From Massilia sp. IC2-477 (GTDB taxonomy: Bacteria > Pseudomonadota > Gammaproteobacteria > Burkholderiales > Burkholderiaceae_D), in contig NZ_JAJFEQ010000003.1 in assembly GCF_020707265.1 (NCBI RefSeq), positions 248,001 to 312,000 of the forward strand: a stretch of DNA of 64,000 bases. The letters are read 5' to 3'. Below are positions 51,807-60,249 of this stretch, piece after piece. Both the position numbers and the translations under genes were made by a program. A model generated the notes under the pieces. The model was not told the origin of the DNA. It saw only the letters and a list, made by a program, of their open reading frames with translations, and ran no database searches. How positions within the stretch are numbered: the first letter of the stretch is position 1; each line of letters opens with the position of its first letter.

Positions 51807-52891
51807 CCCTGCGCCAGCGCCCGGGCGAACAGCGCCAGCGCCGCATGCACCCGGTCGTCCGGCGCGGCCAGGAGGTTGTCGCCGACGTACAGCTCGAAGG
51901 AACTGGTCCCCGGCAGGGCGCCGCTGGCGATGCGGTTGAACATCCAGATGCCCTGCTCCTCGGCCAGCTCGCGCCGGATGGCGAGGGCGCGCTCCGGCGG
52001 CACCGGGATATGCAGGTGCAGCATGTTGGCCTGCGGCGCAGCCGGATTCACGCGGATGATCGGGTGGGCCGCCAGGGCCTCGTACAAGAAGCGGGTGCGG
52101 CGGAAGTAGTCGGGCATGGCCGCCAGGCGCGCGTCGAACTGCATCGCCGCAGCGACCACGTAGGGCGAGCGGTGGATCACATTGCCGCCTTCGCGCCGGA
52201 ACCACTCCGCCGCGCGTTCGACGAATTCGCGCCGGCCGGCCAGCATGGCGCCGCCCAGTCCGCCGATGCCCTTGTACAGCGACACGTAGACCGAATCGAA
52301 GCCGGCCGCGATCTCGTCTACCTGCTTGCCGTATCCGGCCGCCGCTTCCCACAGGCGCGCGCCGTCCATGTGCAGGTGGGCGCCGCGTTCGCGGCAGTGG
52401 GCCTTGATCGCTTCCAGTTCTTCCCAGGGCGATAGCTGGCCGCCGATCTCGCGCAGCGGCAGTTCGATGCCGACCGCGCCCAGGCGGTCCGGGATCGCCG
52501 CCAGGTCGGCCGCCTGCCAGGGGCGGTAGCGGTCACCCGCCTGCAAGGCCTTGAAGTGACCGAGCAGCTGGTAGTTGGAGCGTTCGTGTACGAAGATGTG
52601 CGAGGTTGGATGCAGTGCGACCAGGTCGCGCGCGCGGTCCTGGCAGGCCAGGCGCAGCGCCGTCACCTGGGCCATGGTGCCGCTGATGCAGAACACCGCC
52701 GCTTCCATGCCGAGCAGGCGCGCGACTTTTGCTTCGAATTCCTGCAGCAGGGCGCCCTGGCCGTAGACGTCGTGGTCGACGCCGTTCTCCTCGCACCAGG
52801 CGGCCATGGCGGCGAACAATTCAGCGGGACGGCGGGCGCGGTGGCCCGGGAAGATGGTGTGGCAGCGGCGCAGCAGTTCGGTGTCGTTCAA
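51803..52891 (-). CDS. Threonine aldolase-family PLP enzyme (beta-eliminating lyase)
   Basis: This enzyme is about 362 residues. The PLP Lys207 lies in SLYKGIGGLGG, with AVFCISGTMAQVTALRL (phosphate-binding), HLHMDGARLWEAA (the pyridine-nitrogen Asp) and NVIHRSPYVV further along. This is the low-specificity L-threonine aldolase group, which splits threonine to glycine and acetaldehyde; related members use other beta-hydroxy amino acids. I start at TTG 52891 because AGGAG sits 6 bp upstream and the N-terminus (MNDTELLRRCHTIFPGH) is family-like. The frame stays open upstream only as antisense within the chemoreceptor gene. Confidence 0.86.
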   Translation of the reverse strand: MNDTELLRRCHTIFPGHRARRPAELFAAMAAWCEENGVDHDVYGQGALLQEFEAKVARLLGMEAAVFCISGTMAQVTALRLACQDRARDLVALHPTSHIFVHERSNYQLLGHFKALQAGDRYRPWQAADLAAIPDRLGAVGIELPLREIGGQLSPWEELEAIKAHCRERGAHLHMDGARLWEAAAGYGKQVDEIAAGFDSVYVSLYKGIGGLGGAMLAGRREFVERAAEWFRREGGNVIHRSPYVVAAAMQFDARLAAMPDYFRRTRFLYEALAAHPIIRVNPAAPQANMLHLHIPVPPERALAIRRELAEEQGIWMFNRIASGALPGTSSFELYVGDNLLAAPDDRVHAALALFARALAQG

Positions 52892-52953
52892 GGCAGGCTC
52901 CTGTAGCAGGGCTGCCACTCTACACCGAACTGCGCCTTGTGGTGAAGCCCGCG

Positions 52954-54984
52954 TCAGCGCTGGGCGAGTGCGAGGGGACGCTTGCCGGCGCCGGGGGCGG
53001 GCAAGGCATCGTGCTCGTCCGCCAGGCGGAACAGGCGCACCGCGCGCGCCAGCTCGGCGGCCTGGTCCTGCATGGCCTGGGCGGCGGCACTGGCTTCCTC
53101 GACCAGGGCGGCGTTCTGCTGGGTCGCTTCGTCCATCGCACCGACCGAACGGTTGACGTGCTCGATGCCGCTGCTCTGTTCCTGGCTGGCGGCGGTGATC
53201 TCGGCCATGATGTCGGTGACCCGCGCCACGCTGGAGAGCACTTCGTTCATCGTCACGCCGGCTTCGGCCACCAGCTTGCCGCCAGCCTCGACTTCGCCGT
53301 TCGAGGCATCGATCAGCGCCTTGATTTCCTTGGCCGCGGCAGCGCTGCGCTGCGCCAGGTTGCGCACTTCGCTGGCGACCACGGCAAAGCCGCGGCCCTG
53401 TTCGCCGGCGCGCGCCGCTTCCACCGCCGCGTTCAGCGCCAGGATATTGGTCTGGAAGGCGATGCTGTCGATTACGCCGGTGATGTCGGAAATCTTGCGC
53501 GAAGACTGGTGGATGGCGTCCATGCGCTCGACCACCTGGGCGACGGTGGCGCCGCCCTTCTGGGCGATGCTGGAGGCGCTGACGGCCAGCTGGTTGGCCT
53601 GGCGCGCATTGTCGGCGTTCTGGCGCACGGTGGCGGTCAGCTGGTCCATCGACGAGGCGGTCGTGGCCAGGCTGGCCGCCTGCTCCTCGGTGCGCTGGCA
53701 CAGGTCGAGGTTGCCGCTCGAGATTTCAGCGGAGGCGGTGGCGATCTGCTCGGCGCCTTCGCGCACCTTGCCGACCACGGTCGACAGGCTGGCGCCGACC
53801 GTGTTGATGGCGTCGGTAAGCATGCCGATCTCGTCGCGGCGGCTGTGGTCCATGCGGGCGCTCAGGTCGCCTTCGGCGATGCGCCGTGCAACCTCGCGCA
53901 CCTCATCAAGCGGGCGGGTGACGCCGGCGCGCACGAAGGCGTACAGGATGGTGGCCAGCACCGCCAGCGCGGCCAGGCCGATCAGGATGAAGCGGTTGCG
54001 CAGCGTGGTGGCGGCGGCGGTGATCTCGTCGCGGTAGGTGCCGCCGGCGATGACCCAGTTCCAGTCCTTGATGTGGGTATAGGCAGCGAACTTCTCGCGC
54101 GCCGTGGCTTCGCCCGGATTGGCCCAGTCGTAGCTGATCACGCCTTCCTTCTTTTCCAGCATTTCCTTGACGAAGAGGCGGCCGTCGGCAGCGCGGCTGT
54201 CGAGGATATTGCTGCCCTCCTTGGCCGGGTGCACCAGCAGGTCGCCGTAATGCTTGCCGGGTGCGGCGTTCAGGACGAAGAAGTAGCCGGTGTCGCCGAC
54301 CTTGATGGCGCGGATGCGGTCCTTCAGCAGCTTCATGTCTTCCGTGATGTCGACCCCCACGTACAGGACCGCGACCACCTTGCCGCCCGCGTCGCGCACC
54401 GGTTCGTACTGGGTGATGTACTGCTTGCCGAACAGGGTCACGAGGCCGATGTAGGTGCCGCCGGCGCGCAGCACGGCATAGGCCGGGCTGTTGCGGTCCA
54501 GGCTGGTGCCGACCGCGCGCTCGCCGTTTTCCTTCTTCACCGAGGTCGTCACCCGCACGAAATCGTCGCCGTCGACGGCGAAGATGGTGGCGTTGCCGCG
54601 GGTCTGGGCGGTGAAGGCGTCCGGGGCGCTGAAGTCGAGGTTGAGTACCTTGCCGTCCAGCTTGAGCGAAGGCGTCGCCTTGCCGGCGATGTCGACCGTG
54701 GCCGAGGTGTCGAGTTCGAATGCGCCGGGCAGGGTGTTGCGGAAGATATGGCCGAAGCTCCTGGCCGAGCTGCTGACGCTCTTGTTGAACATCTCGACCG
54801 TATTGGCCACGCTGCGCAGTTCGTTGGCAACGCCCTTGGTGGCGCGTTCCTCGAGCATGTCCGAGGTGGTGATGGTCAGCAGCGCCACCAGTGCGGCGAT
54901 GACTGAGCCCATCAGGAAAAAGGAAATGACGCTGATCCTGGTGCCGACGTTCCAGTTGGCAGGACGGTATTGATGGAGAAGCAT
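52954..54984 (-). CDS. Methyl-accepting chemotaxis protein, copy 1
   Basis: This 676-residue chemoreceptor has an N-terminal membrane helix (about 20-42), a large periplasmic Cache sensor (about 45-325), a second helix and a HAMP domain. The cytoplasmic signalling coiled coil carries the conserved hairpin tip [30 protein letters not shown]. It relays ligand binding to CheA. The C-terminal half is nearly identical to that of the next receptor, while the sensors differ. Start 54984 aligns with the neighbour's N-terminus; a perfect Shine-Dalgarno plus ATG further upstream (55026-55013) is out of frame. The ligand is unknown. Confidence 0.92.
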   Translation of the reverse strand: MLLHQYRPANWNVGTRISVISFFLMGSVIAALVALLTITTSDMLEERATKGVANELRSVANTVEMFNKSVSSSARSFGHIFRNTLPGAFELDTSATVDIAGKATPSLKLDGKVLNLDFSAPDAFTAQTRGNATIFAVDGDDFVRVTTSVKKENGERAVGTSLDRNSPAYAVLRAGGTYIGLVTLFGKQYITQYEPVRDAGGKVVAVLYVGVDITEDMKLLKDRIRAIKVGDTGYFFVLNAAPGKHYGDLLVHPAKEGSNILDSRAADGRLFVKEMLEKKEGVISYDWANPGEATAREKFAAYTHIKDWNWVIAGGTYRDEITAAATTLRNRFILIGLAALAVLATILYAFVRAGVTRPLDEVREVARRIAEGDLSARMDHSRRDEIGMLTDAINTVGASLSTVVGKVREGAEQIATASAEISSGNLDLCQRTEEQAASLATTASSMDQLTATVRQNADNARQANQLAVSASSIAQKGGATVAQVVERMDAIHQSSRKISDITGVIDSIAFQTNILALNAAVEAARAGEQGRGFAVVASEVRNLAQRSAAAAKEIKALIDASNGEVEAGGKLVAEAGVTMNEVLSSVARVTDIMAEITAASQEQSSGIEHVNRSVGAMDEATQQNAALVEEASAAAQAMQDQAAELARAVRLFRLADEHDALPAPGAGKRPLALAQR
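53064..53781 (-). repeat. Near-identical signalling-domain block, copy in receptor 1
   Basis: This matches 55248-55965 in direct orientation with a 2184-bp offset. By eye I count about 16 mismatches in about 718 bp, mostly silent. Similarity drops sharply on both sides, pointing to recent duplication or gene conversion. Confidence 0.88.
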
Positions 54985-55012
54985 GGGAAGATCCGGAAGC
55001 TGAACGCCTCCG

Positions 55013-55026
55013 CATCTTACCTCCTT
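55013..55026 (-). promoter_or_regulatory. Perfect Shine-Dalgarno and ATG out of frame with receptor 1
   Basis: On the minus strand AAGGAGGT (55026-55019) is followed by ATG (55015-55013), 31 bp upstream of and out of frame with the receptor start at 54984. It may be a leader start, or may mark a small frameshift. Confidence 0.4.
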
Positions 55027-55146
55027 AATTTTCCGTATAGCAATAAATGTGACGCGGACTCGCTCCGGATGCGGCAGTGCAGCAACAGAATTGCCCTAAC
55101 GTCAAGCACTTATTGTCGCTTCGTCATGAAAGGCCAGACTGCTGTA

Positions 55147-57168
55147 TCAATGCAGCGGTAGAGCAGGGCGCGACGCCGGCGCGGCCAGCGCCGGCTGTTC
55201 GCCACCGATGCGGAATACGCGCACTGCGCGCGCCAGTTCCGCAGCCTGATCCTGCATGGCCTGGGCGGCGGCACTGGCTTCCTCGACCAGGGCGGCGTTC
55301 TGCTGGGTCGCTTCGTCCATCGCACCGACCGAACGGTTGACGTGCTCGATGCCGCTGCTCTGCTCCTGGCTGGCGGCCGTGATCTCGGCCATGATGTCGG
55401 TGACCCGCGCCACGCTGGAGAGCACTTCGTTCATCGTCACGCCGGCTTCGGCCACCAGCTTGCCACCGGCCTCGACTTCGCCATTGGAGGCGTCGATCAG
55501 CGCCTTGATTTCCTTGGCCGCGGCAGCGCTGCGCTGCGCCAGGTTGCGCACTTCGCTGGCGACCACGGCAAAGCCGCGGCCCTGCTCGCCGGCGCGCGCC
55601 GCTTCCACCGCCGCGTTCAGCGCCAGGATATTGGTCTGGAAGGCGATGCTGTCGATCACGCCCGTGATGTCGGAAATCTTGCGCGAAGACTGGTGGATGG
55701 CATTCATGCGCTCGACCACCTGGGCGACGGTGGCGCCGCCCTTCTGGGCGATGCTGGAAGCGCTGACGGCCAGCTGGTTGGCCTGGCGCGCATTGTCGGC
55801 GTTCTGGCGCACGGTGGCGGTCAGCTGGTCCATCGACGAGGCGGTGGTGGCCAGGCTGGCCGCCTGCTCCTCGGTGCGCTGGCACAGGTCGAGGTTGCCG
55901 CTCGAGATTTCGGCCGAGGCGGTGGCGATCTGCTCGGCGCCTTCGCGCACCTTGCCGACCACGGTAGACAGGCCGGCGCCGATGGTGTTGATGGCGTCGT
56001 TCAGGAGACCGATCTCGTCGCCGCGCTCGCCGTCAACCCGCGCAGTCAGGTCGCCGTCGGCGATGCGCCTGGCGACGTCACGCACTTCGGCCAGCGGACG
56101 CGAGACCTTGGCGCGCATGGTGGTGTACAGCACGCCGGCCAGCACGGCCAGGGCCAGCAGGCCGAAGCCGATGAAGCGGTTGCGCAGGCGGGTGGCGGCC
56201 GCGGTGATCTCGTCGAGGTAGGTACCGCCCGCGACCACCCAGTTCCAGTCCTTGACATGGGTGTAAACCACGAACTTCTCGCGTGCCTCGGCTTCGCCCG
56301 GGTTCTGCCACGGATAGTGGATGCTGCCTTCCTTCTTCTCGAGGATTTCCTTGACGAAGAAGCGGCCACCGGCATCCTTGCTTTCGGCGATGTTGCTGCC
56401 TTCCTTGGCCGGGTGGACGATCAGCTTGCCCCAGTCCTTGCCCGGCGCGGCGTCCAGCACGTAGAAGTAGCCGGTGTCGCCGACCTTCATGGCGCGGATG
56501 CGGTCCTTCAGCAGCGCCAGGTCGGCGCTGACGTCGACGCCCACGTACAGCGCCGCCACCACCTTGCCGGCGCCGTCGCGCACCGGCTCGTAATGGGTGA
56601 TGTACTGCTTGCCGAACAGGGTGGCCAGGCCCAGGTAGCTGCGGCCCTCGCGCAGCGCGGCATGGGCCGGGCTGTCGCGATCCAGGCTGCCGCCGACGGC
56701 GCGCTCGCCGTTTTCCAGCTTCACCGAGCTGCTCACGCTGATGAACTGCTCGCCATCGTGGACGAAGATGGTCGCCGTACCGCCGGTTTGCGTGCTGAAT
56801 GCGTCGGGCACGCTGAAGTCGAGGTTCAGGACCTTGCCGTCCAGTTTCAGGCTTGGCGTGGCCTTGCCCCTGACGTCGACCGGGCTGGCCGGGTCGAGCT
56901 CGAGGCTGCCGGGCAGCGAGGATCTGAGGATTTCACCGAAACTGCGGATCTGGCCGCTGGCCCCGCGGTTGAACATGTCGACCGTGTTGGCGACGCTGCG
57001 CAGCTCGTTCTGCACGCTGTGCGCGGCACGCTCTTCCAGCATCGATGAAATGGAGAAGGTGATCACCACCAGCAGCGCTGCAATGGTGGTGCCCATCAGG
57101 GCGAAGGTGATGGCACTGATGCGGGTGCCGAGGGTCCAGCTGGCTGGGTGAAGCTGATTGTTGGTCAT
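55147..57168 (-). CDS. Methyl-accepting chemotaxis protein, copy 2
   Basis: This chemoreceptor is about 673 residues with the same layout as the neighbour. It has an N-terminal helix, a Cache-type periplasmic sensor (with [23 protein letters not shown] and [15 protein letters not shown]), a HAMP domain and a signalling domain. In the signalling domain only one residue (Asn for Asp in [12 protein letters not shown]) differs across about 240 positions. The sensor regions of the two are clearly diverged, so they probably respond to different or overlapping ligands. ATG 57168 aligns with copy 1, but no strong ribosome site is visible; earlier in-frame ATGs exist. Confidence 0.9.
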   Translation of the reverse strand: MTNNQLHPASWTLGTRISAITFALMGTTIAALLVVITFSISSMLEERAAHSVQNELRSVANTVDMFNRGASGQIRSFGEILRSSLPGSLELDPASPVDVRGKATPSLKLDGKVLNLDFSVPDAFSTQTGGTATIFVHDGEQFISVSSSVKLENGERAVGGSLDRDSPAHAALREGRSYLGLATLFGKQYITHYEPVRDGAGKVVAALYVGVDVSADLALLKDRIRAMKVGDTGYFYVLDAAPGKDWGKLIVHPAKEGSNIAESKDAGGRFFVKEILEKKEGSIHYPWQNPGEAEAREKFVVYTHVKDWNWVVAGGTYLDEITAAATRLRNRFIGFGLLALAVLAGVLYTTMRAKVSRPLAEVRDVARRIADGDLTARVDGERGDEIGLLNDAINTIGAGLSTVVGKVREGAEQIATASAEISSGNLDLCQRTEEQAASLATTASSMDQLTATVRQNADNARQANQLAVSASSIAQKGGATVAQVVERMNAIHQSSRKISDITGVIDSIAFQTNILALNAAVEAARAGEQGRGFAVVASEVRNLAQRSAAAAKEIKALIDASNGEVEAGGKLVAEAGVTMNEVLSSVARVTDIMAEITAASQEQSSGIEHVNRSVGAMDEATQQNAALVEEASAAAQAMQDQAAELARAVRVFRIGGEQPALAAPASRPALPLH
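55248..55965 (-). repeat. Near-identical signalling-domain block, copy in receptor 2
   Basis: Partner of the block at 53064-53781 (about 98% identical by eye). It covers the signalling coiled coil and the C-terminal end of the receptor. Confidence 0.88.
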
Positions 57169-57196
57169 GAGAGGGCGAGGTGCAGGACAGCCCGGC

Positions 57197-57226
57197 ATGA
57201 TACAGCCCAACGTTTCCATTTGACAA
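57197..57226 (-). promoter_or_regulatory. Candidate promoter of receptor 2
   Basis: On the minus strand TTGTCA (57226-57221) and TATCAT (57202-57197) are 18 bp apart, about 30 bp before the receptor start. A 12-bp perfect palindrome TTGTTGCAACAA (57261-57272) lies upstream. Confidence 0.4.
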
Positions 57227-57275
57227 CAAGCGTTGCCAAAAATTTGATGAATTTGCTGCGTTGTTGCAACAATAT

Positions 57276-57307
57276 GAACGGGTCATGCCCGGTACATGAA
57301 CCCGTTC
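57276..57307 (-). terminator. Hairpin after the ABC exporter gene
   Basis: GAACGGGT-CATG pairs with CATG-A-ACCCGTTC (one bulged A) across a 7-nt loop, 10 bp past the exporter stop. There is no T tract directly after it, so termination strength is uncertain. Confidence 0.4.
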
Positions 57308-57316
57308 CGGCCCTGC

Positions 57317-59152
57317 TCAGGAAAGCTGCTCGAGCGGCAGCGGCGCCTGGAACTGCAGCGCCGCCAGCTTGGCGTACACGCCGCCCTGGGCCACTAGCGA
57401 GGCGTGCGTGCCCGATTCCACCACCCGGCCTTCGTCGAGCACGATGATGCGGTCGGCGCGCTGCACGGTCGCCAGGCGGTGCGCGATGATGATCGTGGTG
57501 CGGCCGACCATCGCCGCTTCCAGCGCGCGCTGCACCAGGCGTTCCGATTCGGCGTCGAGTGCGCTGGTGGCTTCGTCGAGCAGCAGCAGGGGCGGGTTCT
57601 TGAGCAGGGCGCGCGCGATCGCGATGCGCTGGCGCTGGCCGCCCGACAGGCGCACCCCGCGCTCGCCCAGGAAGGAGCCGTAGCCCTGCGGCAGGCGCTC
57701 GATGAATTCGTGGGCGGCGGCAGCCTTCGCCGCCTGGAACACTTCCTCGTCGCTGGCATCGGGCCGGCCGTAGCGAATGTTTTCCAGCGCATTGGCCGAG
57801 AAGATGATGGTGTCCTGGGGAACGATGCCGATCGCGCCGCGCAGGGTATGCAGCGCCAGGTCGCGGATGTCGACGCCGTCCAGGCGGATCGAACCGGCCT
57901 GCGGGTCGTAGAAGCGCAGCAGCAGCTGGAACAGGGTGGTCTTGCCGGCGCCCGAAGGTCCGACCAGGGCGACGGTCTCGCCGGCTGCGACGTCCAGGCT
58001 CAGGTGCGAGATCGCGGCGCTGTCCAGGCGCGAGGGGTAGCTGAAGCTGACCTGGTCCAGCGTCACGCGGGCACCGTTGGCGGTACGCGCCGGCAGCGCT
58101 TGCGGGCGGGCCGGATCCTGGATGTCGGAACGCGCCGCCAGCAGCTCGAGCAGGCGCTCGGTGGCGCCGGCGGCGCGCTGGGCTTCGCCCATCACTTCCG
58201 ACAGCGCGCCGATCGAGCCGGCGACGATCGAGGCGTACAGGATGAACTGGCCAAGGTCGCCGCCGGTCATGGTGCCGGCCAGCACCGCGTGGGCGCCCAG
58301 CCAGAGCACGAACACGATCGCGCCGAACACCAGCACGATGGCCAGCATGGTGAGCACGGCGCGCGCGCGGATGCGGCGGATCGCGGTCTGGAAGGCGCTG
58401 TCCACCGAGCGCTGGAAGCGGCCCGCCTCGACGCCTTCCTGGGTGAACGACTGCACGGTGGGCATGGCGTTCAGGATTTCGCCGGCCAGCGCCGAGGCGT
58501 CGGCGATGCGGTCCTGCGAATCGCGCGAGAGCTTGCGCACGCGGCGGCCGAACAGCACGATCGGCAGCACCACCAGCACCAGGAGGCCCAGGATGATCGC
58601 GGTGAGCTTCGGGCTGGTCACGAACAGCATCACCAGGCCGCCCACGAACAGCAGCGTGTTGCGCAGGGCCAGCGAAATGCTGGTGCCGACCACGCTCTGG
58701 ATCAGGGTGGTGTCGGTGGTCAGGCGCGACAGCACTTCGCCGGTGCGGGTGGTCTCGAAAAACTCGGGACTCTGGTGCACCACGTGGCGGTAGACGGCGG
58801 CGCGGATGTCGGCCGTGACGCGCTCGCCCAGCCACGAGACCATGAAGAAGCGCGCCGCGGTGGCCACGCCCAGCACGGCGGCCACGCCGAACAGGGCCAA
58901 AAAGGTCGCGTCCACGTGTTCGATGCTCTGGGAACCGGCGCTGGCGCCGAAGCCGTGGTCGATCATCTGCTTGAAGGCGGCCGGAATGGCGAGCGTGGCG
59001 CCGGCCGCGAACAGCAGCGCGATGCCGGCGAGGACGAACTGGCGGCGGTAGGGGCGCAAGAAAGGAAGCAGGCCCTTGAGGGTGGCCAGGCTGCCCTTGC
59101 GCGAAGCATCCAGGTCTTGTGTGTCGGTCTTGCTGGTGGAGCGGGAAGTCAT
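57317..59152 (-). CDS. ABC exporter with fused membrane and ATPase domains (MsbA/BmrA-like)
   Basis: This 611-residue half-transporter has six membrane helices (residues about 30-330) followed by a nucleotide-binding domain. It has Walker A GPSGAGKTT, Q-loop PQDTIIFSANALENIRYG, signature RLSGGQRQ, Walker B LLLLDEATSALD and switch His in IIAHRLATV. It would homodimerise and export lipids or drugs; the substrate is unknown. ATG 59152 begins a hydrophilic N-terminus. The frame is open upstream only as a shadow of the lipocalin-like gene. It lies 26 bp downstream of that gene and is probably in the same operon. Confidence 0.93.
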   Translation of the reverse strand: MTSRSTSKTDTQDLDASRKGSLATLKGLLPFLRPYRRQFVLAGIALLFAAGATLAIPAAFKQMIDHGFGASAGSQSIEHVDATFLALFGVAAVLGVATAARFFMVSWLGERVTADIRAAVYRHVVHQSPEFFETTRTGEVLSRLTTDTTLIQSVVGTSISLALRNTLLFVGGLVMLFVTSPKLTAIILGLLVLVVLPIVLFGRRVRKLSRDSQDRIADASALAGEILNAMPTVQSFTQEGVEAGRFQRSVDSAFQTAIRRIRARAVLTMLAIVLVFGAIVFVLWLGAHAVLAGTMTGGDLGQFILYASIVAGSIGALSEVMGEAQRAAGATERLLELLAARSDIQDPARPQALPARTANGARVTLDQVSFSYPSRLDSAAISHLSLDVAAGETVALVGPSGAGKTTLFQLLLRFYDPQAGSIRLDGVDIRDLALHTLRGAIGIVPQDTIIFSANALENIRYGRPDASDEEVFQAAKAAAAHEFIERLPQGYGSFLGERGVRLSGGQRQRIAIARALLKNPPLLLLDEATSALDAESERLVQRALEAAMVGRTTIIIAHRLATVQRADRIIVLDEGRVVESGTHASLVAQGGVYAKLAALQFQAPLPLEQLS

Positions 59153-59178
59153 CGTCTCTGTTCTTGTTTCTTCTTTGT

Positions 59179-60249
59179 TCAAAGCTTCATCGGGCGCACG
59201 TAGCCCGTCATTTCCAGGTAGCCGCGCCCCACGCGCTTGCCGGCGCGGCTCACGGTCACCGCGCCTTCCCAGTACACCGCGCCGGTCGAGCGGCGCGAGT
59301 CGAGTTCCTGGTCTTGCTGCAGGGGAGTGAGCTGCCAGCGCAAGCTGCCGGTCGCCACCTCCTGGGCCACCGGATACTCGGCATTGGTGCGCGGCGACTT
59401 CCAGCGCGCGGTGGGGGTGAAACTCACCTGGTCGGGCGCGTAGCGGGTCACCTTGCCCGCGGCATCGCGCACCGTAGCGTGCGCCCATAGTTTACCACCT
59501 TGCCGGGCCCGGATCTGGAATGCCATCAGGGCCCCGCCATCGTCGAGGTTCACCCCGATCCAGTCCCAGCCGGTGGCCTCGGGCTGCAGCGCTTCGCTCG
59601 ACCATTCGTGATCCAGCCAGGCGCTGCCCGTGACCGCCACCGGCTGGCTGCCGGCACGGCCGATCCTGCCGCTGACCTTCAGCTGCGGCTCGCTGTAGTA
59701 ATGGCTGGCGTGCTGCGGGCTGGCGCCCTTGCGCGAGTAGCCGCCTTCGCCCTGCACCAGCACCGGCTGGGTGGGCTGCAGGCGCAGCTCCAGCGTCAGT
59801 TCGCTGGAGCGGATGGTGACGCGGTAGGCGCCCGAACTTTCCCTCACCATGCGCCAGTCGTCGAGCTTGAGGTCGGTGTTGCCGGTGCGCGCCCAGGCCA
59901 GGCCGAAGCCTTCGCGCGCGCTCTTCTGGTCGTGCACCAGCCGGCCCAGCTCCGGGTCGGACAGGGCCGCGTGGCCGATCACCAGCTGGCGCGGGGCGAA
60001 GGCGCTCGGGTTGTTCGGATCGTGTTCGGTGCGGCTGCGGAAAAAGGTGACCTGGAAGCCGAGCGGCTTGCCCTCGGGCGTGTCCACCCAGCCGGTGGCA
60101 TACCACCACTCGGTACGGAATTCCGGATGGGCGCCGAAGTCGCGCGGGAAGCTCAAGGCCACGCCGGGCGTGACCGGCGCGAACGTCGGCGGATCCGCGT
60201 GGACCCACCCGCACAGCAGCATCATCAAGCCGAACAGCACACCCCGCAT
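59179..60249 (-). CDS. Secreted lipocalin-like (CrtC/AttH-type) protein
   Basis: This 356-residue protein has a signal peptide (MRGVLFGLMMLLCGWVHA, residues 1-18). The double lipocalin-like domain of the carotenoid 1,2-hydratase/AttH group shows FPRDFGAHPEFRTEWWYATG, SAWLDHEWSSEA and GWDWIGVNLDDGGALMAFQI. Such proteins commonly partner FtsX-type permeases. ATG 60249 has GGAGG 7 bp upstream and overlaps the permease stop by one base (TGATG), so the two are translationally coupled. It probably acts with the permease in the periplasm. No carotenoid genes are near, so a hydratase role is unlikely. Confidence 0.88.
   Translation of the reverse strand: MRGVLFGLMMLLCGWVHADPPTFAPVTPGVALSFPRDFGAHPEFRTEWWYATGWVDTPEGKPLGFQVTFFRSRTEHDPNNPSAFAPRQLVIGHAALSDPELGRLVHDQKSAREGFGLAWARTGNTDLKLDDWRMVRESSGAYRVTIRSSELTLELRLQPTQPVLVQGEGGYSRKGASPQHASHYYSEPQLKVSGRIGRAGSQPVAVTGSAWLDHEWSSEALQPEATGWDWIGVNLDDGGALMAFQIRARQGGKLWAHATVRDAAGKVTRYAPDQVSFTPTARWKSPRTNAEYPVAQEVATGSLRWQLTPLQQDQELDSRRSTGAVYWEGAVTVSRAGKRVGRGYLEMTGYVRPMKL

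Noticed and set aside
53906-55015. 369-codon frame starting at the strong ribosome site upstream of chemoreceptor 1
   Set aside because: Its translation is Arg/His/Gln-rich shadow of the receptor gene. I kept only the ribosome site as an oddity.
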